Assembly (NCBI GenBank): GCA_024305105.1
Contig: JAMWZA010000036.1
Location: 1 to 41,086, forward strand
DNA: 41,086 nt
Reading direction: 5' to 3'
Origin: Marinoscillum sp.
GTDB taxonomy: Bacteria > Bacteroidota > Bacteroidia > Cytophagales > Cyclobacteriaceae
Below, piece after piece: positions 24,712-34,500 of the stretch. Position 1 is the first letter of the stretch, and each line of letters begins with the position of its first letter. The notes beneath the pieces were generated by a model. The model ran no database searches. It was not told the origin of the DNA and saw nothing but the letters and a program-made list of their open reading frames with translations. The translations under genes and the position numbers were made by a program.

Positions 24712-26280
24712 TTAATGCAAGGGTTTGATTAACCGACTAACTGCTTCCATCACTTTTTCACCATCCATAGCAGCAGAGGCGATTCCGCCTGCATATCCAG
24801 CTCCTTCTCCACAGGGAAATAAACCTTTGACCTCCGGGTGCTCCAACGTTTCCGGGTCACGTGGGATTCGAACAGGCGATGAAGTCCGGCTTTCCACTCC
24901 TATAATTTGTGCTTCATTGGTGTAGTATCCGCGCATCTTTTTACCAAATGCTTTAAAGCCCTGCTGAAGCCTCGATGAAATGAATTCTGGAAGCACATCA
25001 GTCATAGCTATTGAATTAAGGCCCGGCTGATACGAAGAATCATTCAGCATGGAAGACACTTTCCCATCCACAAAATCTACCAGACGTTGGGCAGGTGCTT
25101 TCTGTGACTGTCCTCCATGCAACCAGGCTTGTTGTTCTATATGTGCCTGGAATTCCATAGCAGCCAGATCACCATATTTAGCAAACTGCTGGATATCTTC
25201 TAACTCTACAGCGACGACAATTCCGGAATTGGCAAACTGACTATTTCTTCGGGAAGGGCTCATCCCATTAACAACAACCTCTCCCGGAGCAGTGGCCGCA
25301 GGCACAATGAATCCTCCCGGGCACATGCAAAAACTAAAGACGCCTCTTTCCACTTTGTTGTATTGCGTTTGACTTACCAGACTGTAAGAGGATGCTGGCA
25401 AGTAAGGTCCGCGATCATCACAGTGGTATTGGATCCGATCGATTATCTGCTGCGGATGCTCCACACGGACACCCAGCGCAAATGGTTTCGCCTCCATTTT
25501 CACCTCCTTCTTGTGAAGTAACCTGAAGATATCTCTTGCAGAATGTCCCGTTGCTAGAATGACAGCCTCTCCAGTTAACCTCGTACCATCCGCTAACAGC
25601 ACACCTTTCATTCGATCACCATCTATGATGAAATCAATCACTTTACTATCGAACAGCACCTCACCGCCAGCCTCAATGATCGTTTCCCGTAAAGCAGTCA
25701 CCAGTTTAGGGAGTTTGTTGGTACCAATGTGCGGGTGTGCATCCACCAAGATTTCCGGAGTGGCTCCATGCGCCACTAAAATTTCAAAAATTCGGCGCAC
25801 GCTCCCTCGCTTTTTAGAGCGTGTATAAAGCTTCCCATCTGAATAAGTTCCAGCACCACCTTCTCCGAAACAGTAATTACTATCAGGATTGACGAGGTGA
25901 TCTTTATTGATCGCGGCGAGATCTCTCCGACGAGCACGCACATCTTTGCCGCGCTCTAATATGATTGGCTTGAAGTCAAGCTCTATGGCTCTCAGTGCTG
26001 CAAACAACCCTGCTGGGCCAGCCCCTACAATGAGTACCTCTGGCTTACCAGACACGTTATTGTCTGTCGGATTATATTCAACAAACTCAGTAGTTACAGG
26101 CTTATCATCCGCCGCAATTCTCAAGTTTATCTTGATCTGTTTCTGTCGGGCATCGATCGATCGTTTCATCACCATGTAGTGCTCCTCTGCAGAAATCAGC
26201 CCTTGACGGATCAAATGCTGTTCCAGATGCTTATCTTCCAGCCCCACTTCTGGTGCCACTACGATGTTGAACTCCCGCAT
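24712..26280 (-). CDS. FAD-dependent dehydrogenase, COG2509 family
   Basis: This 522-aa cytosolic flavoprotein has an N-terminal cap (1-80), then the Rossmann dinucleotide motif VGAGPAGLFAALRA at about 85-98 and the ERG acidic end of strand 2. The family block NPDSNYCFGEGGAGTYSDGK follows at about 131-150. A second FAD contact, VILATGHSARDIF, is near 240-252, and a C-terminal FPCGEGAGYAGGIASAAMDG closes the FAD site. This matches the uncharacterised FAD-dependent dehydrogenases of COG2509 (NAD(P)/FAD-dependent oxidoreductase), of normal length. The substrate is unknown. The gene is divergent from the EF-hand gene across 118 bp. Confidence 0.88.
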   Translation of the reverse strand: MREFNIVVAPEVGLEDKHLEQHLIRQGLISAEEHYMVMKRSIDARQKQIKINLRIAADDKPVTTEFVEYNPTDNNVSGKPEVLIVGAGPAGLFAALRAIELDFKPIILERGKDVRARRRDLAAINKDHLVNPDSNYCFGEGGAGTYSDGKLYTRSKKRGSVRRIFEILVAHGATPEILVDAHPHIGTNKLPKLVTALRETIIEAGGEVLFDSKVIDFIIDGDRMKGVLLADGTRLTGEAVILATGHSARDIFRLLHKKEVKMEAKPFALGVRVEHPQQIIDRIQYHCDDRGPYLPASSYSLVSQTQYNKVERGVFSFCMCPGGFIVPAATAPGEVVVNGMSPSRRNSQFANSGIVVAVELEDIQQFAKYGDLAAMEFQAHIEQQAWLHGGQSQKAPAQRLVDFVDGKVSSMLNDSSYQPGLNSIAMTDVLPEFISSRLQQGFKAFGKKMRGYYTNEAQIIGVESRTSSPVRIPRDPETLEHPEVKGLFPCGEGAGYAGGIASAAMDGEKVMEAVSRLIKPLH

Positions 26281-26398
26281 ACCTGCAAAAGTAGACTTTC
26301 ATCAGCGAACAATTGCGATCCGTCGTAATTTGAGTGACTCTAGAGGAAATAGGTGGAAATTGAATTATTTTTATAAACACCACATCTAAAACACTTTT

Positions 26399-26968
26399 AT
26401 GAAGACGCCTGAAAATGTTCGAAAGCGAAAACTCGAGCACCTCTTCAATATTCTTGACTTCAATAAGAACGGATTGTTACAGCCAGATGACTTTATCCAT
26501 GTAGCTGAAAAAATGAGCGATATTCTGGGATTCGATAAGGACAATAAAGATCGTCTTCAGCTCAAATTCAAAGCCACACGCATTTATATCCAAATGCTAA
26601 CTGACATGGGAAAAATGGACGTGTCCATCGATAAAGATGAGTGGCTTGGTTTTTTCAACTCCGACTTACAGCTTGACTCCAATGCAGCAAAACGATACAT
26701 CTTCAGAACCGCTGCTTACATTTTTATGCTATTTGATCAAAATGGAGATAAGGTGATTTCGAAACAGGAATTTGTGGACATGTTCACCGTGTATCAAATC
26801 AAACTGGATCAGTCAAAAAGTGCCTTTGATAAACTAGACACCAATCATGACGGACAAATCTCCATGGAAGAAATGATTAAGGGATTCGAAGATTACTTTT
26901 TATCCCCAGATCCAGATGCAGCTGGCAACTGGATTTTTGGTAATTGGAGGAGTGAAAATGCAGCCTAA
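26399..26968 (+). CDS. EF-hand calcium-binding protein
   Basis: This 189-aa protein has three well-formed EF-hand loops: D20-D31 (DFNKNGLLQPDD), D113-E124 (DQNGDKVISKQE, with Lys where Gly is usual) and D147-E158 (DTNHDGQISMEE). A fourth, degenerate loop lies near residues 74-85. The order and length resemble calerythrin or sarcoplasmic calcium-binding proteins, which act as soluble calcium buffers or sensors. No signal peptide or membrane segment is present, so it is cytosolic. Its stop directly abuts the stop of the convergent M43 protease gene, with no spacer between them. A link to that protease, whose family often needs calcium, is only a guess. Confidence 0.88.
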   Translation: MKTPENVRKRKLEHLFNILDFNKNGLLQPDDFIHVAEKMSDILGFDKDNKDRLQLKFKATRIYIQMLTDMGKMDVSIDKDEWLGFFNSDLQLDSNAAKRYIFRTAAYIFMLFDQNGDKVISKQEFVDMFTVYQIKLDQSKSAFDKLDTNHDGQISMEEMIKGFEDYFLSPDPDAAGNWIFGNWRSENAA

Positions 26969-29900
26969 CTAGTCCTTATTAAGTACAACTCGGAAGGATT
27001 TCGTTTCCTCCTCCAAGTTCACACGGATAAAATAAATACCGTCCGGTAAGCAAGACATATCAATTTCCATCGAATCAAAACGCATTACACTCCGTCCACT
27101 TAAGTCCAAAACCTGCCCAGAATTAAAACCATTTCTGAACTTAAAATAAACCAATCCATCAGTCGGGTTGGGAAAGACATCTTCCTGGTGATCATCCACT
27201 CCCAACACCAATAACTCAATGGTGATGGTGGTAGAAACAATGGCAATGAGATCAGACACTTCGACCTCAAGCTGAACTGACATTTGCGTAATGGGCCACA
27301 TGGACATATCGGCAAATAGGGTTCCACTTTCATCAACACTAAAAATGTTCAAGTCATTCCCAGAAGTAATCTCATAATAGAGCTGATCGCCATCAGGATC
27401 TGTAGCATTAACCTGACCAATTTCAACCACACCCTCAGTAACAGACACCTCGAATGTCTCGTCAGAAACCACCGGAGCTTGATTACTTACTCCTTCAATA
27501 GACAATTCCCAACTAAAAGCTTCAGAGGACCATTCGTTAGACCAGTGAATAATGACTTCCTCACCGGCTTCCAACCCTTCCAAAAGAATTTCACTTTGGT
27601 ACACCTCATTCTCATAGTCAATATCATCGTGCTCGGCCAGCACTTCACCATCGCACCCTGAGAGGATAAATAGATAGGTATCAGTTTCTGTTCTATTCCT
27701 GGAAGACACCTTCAGGTCACCAGCTTTAGGCATAGTGTAAGTGTACCAATAAGGTGCTTGTGGTGCCACATGTACTCCCGGAGCTACAGATAAGGCAGTA
27801 GTACACACATCTCCTTCGGCCAGTGCCTCCTCTGCCAGTGTAAAACTGTACGATTCACCAAGTAATGTCTCAAATACCAAATACACTTCCTGGTCGTTTT
27901 CCAAACCCACTACAGTAACACTTGATTGTCCACTGCCATAGATTTCACCGAAATCACAATCCGAAACCACTCCAAAGTATTCAGAAGAATTGCTCGAAAG
28001 AATGAGTTTATTGTCAGCATCACTCATGGTATAGCTAAACCATGTCATGTCGGTATCACTGACTTCAACTGTGTTCTCCCCAACTATTGCAGCTAAAGGG
28101 TCACCACAGATTTCACCCTGATCGATACTTACTGTGCTTAGTTCCCATTCAAATGATTCAGATGAATACGCATTATCCCAAAAGATGTAAAGCGTTTCTC
28201 CAGCTCCCAGGTCAGATATCAATAGCTCACTCTGATACCCGTCTCCAGAGTCATCGCTTTCCGATAAGGGTCCTTCATCACAATCACTAAATACGTACAG
28301 GTAGGTGTCCGCTTCTGTGTATCCAACGGAACTTATTTTCACCGCCTCATCAGTATGCAGCGTATAACTAAACCACATGGGCACATTCGAGGCTTCATTT
28401 ACTCCTAGACTAGCTTCCATAGGCATAGAACACAGATCGCCTACCTCAATTTCCTCCTCGCTTAATGTATAATTCACAGGTCCTGATTCAATCAAATAAC
28501 TTAAGTCCCAAACCACTATAACTTCCTGTCCCTGGCTCATGCCAGTTGCCTGAATACTCTGAGTTCCTGAGCCATAAACCTCTGTTGCATCACAATCAGA
28601 AATCACATAAATATCCACGTCATCATTGGTTTCAATAACGAGTTTGGTATTGCTATTCTGAACGGTATAGCTGGTCCAAAAAACATCAAACTCTGTGTCG
28701 ATCGTGGCATCTCCCGTTGATATTACTTCCGGATTTAAACACTGCTCACCTGCAGGTATGTCCGCTATCAAAAGCTCCCAGGCAAAGGCCGCATCGGATG
28801 ACAAGTTCTCCCATAGAATTTTGACTTCATCACCTTCATCCAGCGTGATGGTAAGATCAGATTGGCCATTCCCGTCATCCTCATTTTCCGCCAACAAGTT
28901 ATGATCACAGTCCGCATAGACCGTCACATTGGTATTCGCTGACTGACCAACGCTGGATAGACTCAAGTATCCAAACTGCGGCATGTTAAACGTATACCAG
29001 TGTGAAGAGAATGTCGCATTGTTTGAGCCTTCCACTGCTACTTCAGCAGTAGAACAGCCTTCTCCCTCAGAGAGCTGTTCGGAAGTTAATGACCATTCAA
29101 AGCCTCCACCATCCGCATCAAGCTGTATGAAGACCGTTTCGCTCTGAGCAACTTCTGTTAGTACAATTTCCGCACTTCCAGAAGCTAGTAACTTTAGCTC
29201 ATCACATGAACCACCGAATATTTGATAGCTATTAGGAGAAGAAATAGTCAATTTAGAATCCGCAGCAGTCTGCTCGTATTCGTACCAATATTCGTTCAAG
29301 TTAGTGGCCGGAACGTTATTTGTTCCAGAAGCCGCGGTTTCGGCCAAGCTACACGCTCCGGCAGTGACCTGTTCTGATTCTACCAGAGTCCAGTTAAATG
29401 TTCCTTCAGCTCCAATCAGGCTCCAATAAATGTATAGGGTCTCATCAGAGGCTATGGCTACAGATACTTCCGACTGATCTGTACCAAAAGCATCGTCACT
29501 AGAGATGATTGGGGCTGTGTTACATGCTGAATAAACTCTTAATAACGTGTTTTGATCGGTTTCATCTATTGATGAGAAGGTCACAATAGACTGAGCAGAT
29601 GCAGTATATGTATACCATCCACGTGTATCAGTAGTGTTCGATCCTGTGGCTACAACTTCCGCATCAGAACACTGTGCACGTATGAGTGACTGTCTTCTAA
29701 TGCTATTCTCCAGAACGATACGCATTCGGTCTTTCTGATCCTGAGTGAAAATATTCATACATGCATCATCTGTATAATCCATGTAATTCTCTACCATATC
29801 CATCAGGTCATCCTGTGGACACGTATCGCTATCCGGACAACCTACATTTGGCTCAGCAGCTGGAGGGGTATCCGCACAGTAATCATCTACAGAGCAGCCA

Positions 29901-30721
29901 CCATCGCCCCAGATATGCCTCAATCCAAGCCAGTGGCCTACTTCATGTGTTGCTGTTCGCCCTTGATCAAAAGGAGCTGATACATTCCCCGTATTCCCAA
30001 AAAACTGATAACCGATGACAATGCCGTCAGTCTGTGCAGGTCCCTCGTCATTACCAAGTCCTGGCAATCCGGAAAGGGAAGGGAATTGTGCATAACCAAG
30101 CACTCCATCCAAATCGCCTCCAAAAGGAACCACCCAGATATTAAAGAACCGATCCGTATCCCAAACGGTATTTGGTTTGAGGTTTGTTTCAATATCCACT
30201 TCTCCCCAAAAGGCTTTTTCTCCATCCACTCGATTAATCCCCTCTTCACTTAGTGGGGTGCCGTCCGGATTCTGGAGAACAGGATAAAACTCGATATAGG
30301 CATCCGCCCCAATCGGGTCGTCATTACTTCCGTTTCCAACGCGCCTGAAATCTTCATTGAGCACATCAAATTGAGACATCACCTGATCGTAGGAGATATT
30401 GGAGCCATTACCAATGGCTTCTCCATTATGAACTACATGAACAATGGTAGGGATGTAATAAACTTCATCGGCTACTGACCGTGACCGTTCCTTTTGATTG
30501 CTTAAGGTTTGAATGATTTCTTCAAACTGTTGTTCATTAAATCGGTTAGGATACTTAGTCTGAAGGTTCTGTTCTAGTTCAACTGTATGACATGTCCGGG
30601 TGAAAGGCACACTGATGGATGAAGAAAATCCAGCACCGAATTGTGGTGCGAACTTTTGAGACCAGGCACAAGTAGACACTAAACATATTATCAAAAAGTA
30701 GGATAGCAGGCGAGCTTTCAT
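26969..30721 (-). CDS. Secreted M43 (pappalysin-like) metalloprotease with T9SS sorting domain
   Basis: This 1250-aa protein has a signal peptide (1-22, ending AWSQ), a propeptide, and a catalytic domain at about 85-345. HEVGHWLGLRH (His259, Glu260, His263, His269) is the HExxHxxGxxH zinc motif of metzincins, and NYMDYTDDACM carries the Met-turn (Met314). Cysteines in GDGGCSVDDYCAD and NVGCPDSDTC match the M43 cytophagalysin group. Residues about 349-1080 hold seven repeats of about 105 aa, each with a Cys at the start and a WYTYT-type strand, resembling pre-peptidase C-terminal domains. A cadherin-like repeat follows (about 1085-1165). The type A sorting domain occupies about 1178-1250 (FPNPTDGLVYFKF ... 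LPDGIYFIRV). It is exported by T9SS to degrade proteins outside the cell. A plus-strand AAGGAGG just before the start is in the wrong orientation to be its ribosome site. Confidence 0.92.
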   Translation of the reverse strand: MKARLLSYFLIICLVSTCAWSQKFAPQFGAGFSSSISVPFTRTCHTVELEQNLQTKYPNRFNEQQFEEIIQTLSNQKERSRSVADEVYYIPTIVHVVHNGEAIGNGSNISYDQVMSQFDVLNEDFRRVGNGSNDDPIGADAYIEFYPVLQNPDGTPLSEEGINRVDGEKAFWGEVDIETNLKPNTVWDTDRFFNIWVVPFGGDLDGVLGYAQFPSLSGLPGLGNDEGPAQTDGIVIGYQFFGNTGNVSAPFDQGRTATHEVGHWLGLRHIWGDGGCSVDDYCADTPPAAEPNVGCPDSDTCPQDDLMDMVENYMDYTDDACMNIFTQDQKDRMRIVLENSIRRQSLIRAQCSDAEVVATGSNTTDTRGWYTYTASAQSIVTFSSIDETDQNTLLRVYSACNTAPIISSDDAFGTDQSEVSVAIASDETLYIYWSLIGAEGTFNWTLVESEQVTAGACSLAETAASGTNNVPATNLNEYWYEYEQTAADSKLTISSPNSYQIFGGSCDELKLLASGSAEIVLTEVAQSETVFIQLDADGGGFEWSLTSEQLSEGEGCSTAEVAVEGSNNATFSSHWYTFNMPQFGYLSLSSVGQSANTNVTVYADCDHNLLAENEDDGNGQSDLTITLDEGDEVKILWENLSSDAAFAWELLIADIPAGEQCLNPEVISTGDATIDTEFDVFWTSYTVQNSNTKLVIETNDDVDIYVISDCDATEVYGSGTQSIQATGMSQGQEVIVVWDLSYLIESGPVNYTLSEEEIEVGDLCSMPMEASLGVNEASNVPMWFSYTLHTDEAVKISSVGYTEADTYLYVFSDCDEGPLSESDDSGDGYQSELLISDLGAGETLYIFWDNAYSSESFEWELSTVSIDQGEICGDPLAAIVGENTVEVSDTDMTWFSYTMSDADNKLILSSNSSEYFGVVSDCDFGEIYGSGQSSVTVVGLENDQEVYLVFETLLGESYSFTLAEEALAEGDVCTTALSVAPGVHVAPQAPYWYTYTMPKAGDLKVSSRNRTETDTYLFILSGCDGEVLAEHDDIDYENEVYQSEILLEGLEAGEEVIIHWSNEWSSEAFSWELSIEGVSNQAPVVSDETFEVSVTEGVVEIGQVNATDPDGDQLYYEITSGNDLNIFSVDESGTLFADMSMWPITQMSVQLEVEVSDLIAIVSTTITIELLVLGVDDHQEDVFPNPTDGLVYFKFRNGFNSGQVLDLSGRSVMRFDSMEIDMSCLPDGIYFIRVNLEEETKSFRVVLNKD

Positions 30722-30825
30722 AAGGAGGTTGTTTTATTGACTCACCACAAAGATTAACAGTTAGCTGTATGGTAAGCTGATAAAATTACTAAAAGCTACA
30801 GAGATTATCCCTATATGTTCTTCTG

Positions 30826-31410
30826 TTAAACTCCCTCCGCCTCTACAGTCTGAACTTCAGGAACCATGCGCTTTAAGAGGTTTTCAATTCCGGCTTTTAG
30901 CGTAACGGTAGACGAAGGACATCCGCTACATGCACCTTGCAAAAGAACTTTAACCTTACCATCCTTAAATGAATCAAAGGTGATAGCTCCACCATCCATC
31001 TCCACTGCGGGTCGGATGTATTCGTCAAGAACTCCTTTAATCTTTGCCTCAAGGTCGGTATCAGAATCAAGCACTTTGTGGTCTTCTTCCACTTCTTTTT
31101 CTGTGAGGATCTGCTTGCCTTCTTCCAGGAATGATTTGATATGGTTTTGAACTTCTATCTTTACTTCGGCCCACTCCACATCTTCCGCCTTCGTTACCGT
31201 CACAAAGTTGCTCATGTAGAAAACTCTCTTCACGTAAGGAAAGTCAAACAGCTCACTGGCCAAAGGCGCTTCCTTAGCACTTTCCTTATCTGGAAAGTCC
31301 CGACTCACTCCTTCTGGCAATAACAGAAAGCTCACCACAAACTTGAGAGAGTTCGGGTTAGGGTTTGACTCTGTGTATATATTGATCGGCTGCTTAGTCG
31401 TTGCTTCCAT
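30826..31410 (-). CDS. Nfu-type NifU family Fe-S cluster scaffold/carrier
   Basis: This 194-aa protein has an N-terminal scaffold Nfu/NifU N domain (about 8-95, IYTESNPNPNSLKFVV) and a C-terminal NifU domain (about 115-190). The latter includes VEMDGGAITF and the cluster-binding GACSGCPSSTVTLKAG with its CxxC pair. Such proteins carry 4Fe-4S clusters to apoenzymes in the cytoplasm. The frame extends upstream to ATG 31461. I prefer ATG 31410, which gives the conserved METTxxxPIxxYxExxPNP-like N-terminus and leaves room for a promoter; a CTTTTG-like -7 element lies between the two ATGs. It is flanked by secreted-protein genes but appears independent, with about 100 bp to the protease and a terminator upstream. 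Confidence 0.9.
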   Translation of the reverse strand: MEATTKQPINIYTESNPNPNSLKFVVSFLLLPEGVSRDFPDKESAKEAPLASELFDFPYVKRVFYMSNFVTVTKAEDVEWAEVKIEVQNHIKSFLEEGKQILTEKEVEEDHKVLDSDTDLEAKIKGVLDEYIRPAVEMDGGAITFDSFKDGKVKVLLQGACSGCPSSTVTLKAGIENLLKRMVPEVQTVEAEGV

Positions 31411-31512
31411 GATATTTCCTTTTACTTTTAGTAGAAATGCAAAAGTCGTGGAAAAGTTCACAAAACCCAGATATATTCAGAATAATCTACTCCATCTCAA
31501 AAAGGTAGAAAA

Positions 31513-31538
31513 CAAAAAAGGCAGCTCCTAGAGCTGCC
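31513..31538 (-). terminator. Rho-independent terminator of giant D
   Basis: On the minus strand GGCAGCTC-TAG-GAGCTGCC is a perfect 8-bp GC-rich stem with a 3-base loop, followed by a run of T residues. It lies 33 bp after the giant D stop and separates it from the Nfu gene. Confidence 0.92.
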
Positions 31539-31570
31539 AATTCTGTTCTCACGTTCTGTGAAAACCCGCC

Positions 31571-34500
31571 TTAGTTCTTTTTGATAAAGCGCAGTATTTG
31601 TCCTGTTTGCTTAATGCGAATCAGGTAAACTCCCGCTTTTAAACTAGTAATATCGAGTTTCCTGTTGGTATAGCCAGATATAATCTTTTGACCATCAACG
31701 CTAACTAAGTCGAGCACTGATTCACTTCCACTTTCCACATGAATGAACTCGCTGGCTGGATTAGGGTAAACTATCAGATTCACTTCCTTAACTTCATTCA
31801 ACACGGTAGCCGAGCCCTCCACAGTAATTTCAAAAGTCTCAGTAACTGATGCCCCTTGATCATCCTGAACCGTAATATCGATGGCAATCGGGTTTTGTTC
31901 CAACGTGGCCACGTCTATTACCGATGCTAGTTTCAAATCTGCACCATCAATTGTGAACAGTGAATTATCTACTGTGTAACTAAGAACAGCATCTCCATCT
32001 TCATCATCGGCGTTCAGCGTACCAATCAGAGCTCCCACTTCTGCCCCGGCAGGTACAATCGTGCCGGATAGAGTCAGGTTCGCAGGAGCATCATTCCCAT
32101 CGACAATTGATATGGTGAATGTCTCAGTAAACGAGTTTCCACGCCCATCATTCACAGTAACATCTACAGAATAGCTGCTTTGTACTTCGAAATTAAACGT
32201 CGTGTTTGCAAGAAGCTGATCATTCTGAATATCAAAAGGATTTCCTTCTTCGCTTACTGCTCCACTAAGTGAATACTGGTAGCTCTCACCATTGTCAGGA
32301 TCTTCCACAGAGAATGTTCCGATAACGGCATTGGTCTCATTATTCTCTACAATGGAAGCATTGCTCAAACCAAGTGATGTCGGTGCTTCGGCTACATCGT
32401 TCACACTAATGCTGAAGTTTTTACTAAACGTAGCGCCCGCAGCATCAGTTGTAGTCACTACTACGTCATAACTCGCAACAGCCTCATGATCCAATACGGA
32501 AGTAGTCACAATTTCACTGCCTGAGATAGCAAATGGAATTGACTCGGTTTCACCAATACCCTCTCCAATTGACTCAGAATTTGTACCGGATATTTCATAT
32601 GTAAACGAGTCGTTAGTGTCTGGATCGGTTGTGGAAATAGAAGCAACCACTGTACCCTGAGCACTATTTTCATCGACTGAAGTAGCACTCAACACAATAT
32701 CCGTAGGTGCATCATTGATCCCTTCTACCATAATCGTCAACGTTACTATTGCTGACTCAACTCCATCTGTAGCAGTGATTTCTACGTCATAAGATGATCC
32801 TGAAAAAGCCGATGTAGGTGTCCCTGCCAGTGTAACATCACTAACGGAGATGGTATATCCCAACCACTGACTAGCATCTAAAACGTCTACACTGTAAGTG
32901 AGTGCATCTCCATCCACATCCACAAACGCTCCTTCTGGCAATGTATAAGCAAATGCCTCTCCTTCATTAGCTATGAGTGTCTCAAAAGTCATATCAACTT
33001 CTGGCGCATCATTAACTCCGTTAACTACCAGAGTAAAGTCACTCGTTGCTGTACCCGATTCAGTATCTGTTGCCGTCAGCGTAATGACTGCAGTCCCGAA
33101 GTAGTCTTCCTCCAATGTGATTTGCAAATCAGTATCAGTCACTGAAACCATTACCTCCTCATTACTGGAAGATGCAGTAAGCGTTAAGGCATCTCCATCA
33201 GAATCAGAAAAGACTCCGCTAATATCAATCACATCCAGTAAGCTATCCTCATTGACCGTAAAATCGGCAATTGGGGTGACTTCCACAGGTGCCTGATTTT
33301 CATTTACAGTGAGTGTGAATGTTTGAGTATAAACTTCATTTTCCCCCTGACCGTCATCGGCAGTCACTGTTATCGTCTCAGATCCGGATTCATTAGCAAT
33401 CGATTGAATAGCAATCGCACCAGTGAACTCATTGATCTCGATAGTCGCAAAGGATATGGCCGGAGAAATACTGTACGTTACCGTTTGCCCTTTTTCATCC
33501 TCTGGTACAGCCTCCGGTATGACGAGTACAGAGATTTCATCTTCGAAATTCATTCCCGCGACCACTTCTTCAGTAGACAGTTCGAACACGGGAGCATCAT
33601 TAACTTCCTTTACAGTAAGCGTGAACTGGTCTGCCACAAATCCGTTTGCATTACGTGCTTTCACAGTCACTGTACCAGATCCATTGTAATCAGCTGCAAT
33701 AGAATCAACCAACAAGGCGCTACCGTCCACGCTGAAAACTAGTGCACTATCAAATGAATCAGCGATCTCAAAATTCAATGCCTCGTCATTTGAGTTAGAG
33801 AAGTATTCGTTCAAATCAGCAATTAATATGAATGGTTCTGCATCTTCGTCAATGCTCTGATCAGCTATCTCTGCATCCAGTTCGGGAAGCTCTGGAGCGG
33901 ACTCATTGTAAAGAGCCCCAATCTGCTGTTCCGAAAGCACTCTTTCATAGACACGTACATCATCCATAGAACCACCAAAGTAAAAATATGAGCCATTTCC
34001 TCCCTGCCAGGTGCCTCCAGTAAATCCAGTACCTAATTGATTAAACACCTGATTGGTTTGATTGATGTAATCTCCATCAGTCCCAACAAGTACGTTGTCT
34101 ACATAAAGCTGCTGCTGACCAGAAGTACCCGTCAGCACCATGTGATGCCATTCACCATCATTGGCTGAAGCATTGGAAATATTATTGGTTGTTCCCTGCC
34201 AGAAACTCGCTTTCAGATCATTAGTAGTCGCCACATAGGCTATAGGAGCCCAATTGTTTGGATAAGTACCGACTGCCGTATTTTGATACCCAACTAGCGC
34301 CCCATTGCTCGTAGTTTTGAACCACAGTGATAACGTAATTTCATCTTTAGTGAGCAAGCTGTTTGGCAACTTTAAGTAGCTATTCGCGCCATTGAATTCC
34401 ATAGCTCCACCGGCATTCCCAAAACGATCTTCACTGTATCCTACACTATTATTGATTCCATCATTTTCTAACCCACTGTGATCTACTCCATCAGCATATT

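Noticed and set aside
30721-30728. AAGGAGG beside the M43 protease start as its Shine-Dalgarno sequence
   Set aside because: It is on the plus strand while the gene is on the minus strand, so the mRNA would carry the complement.
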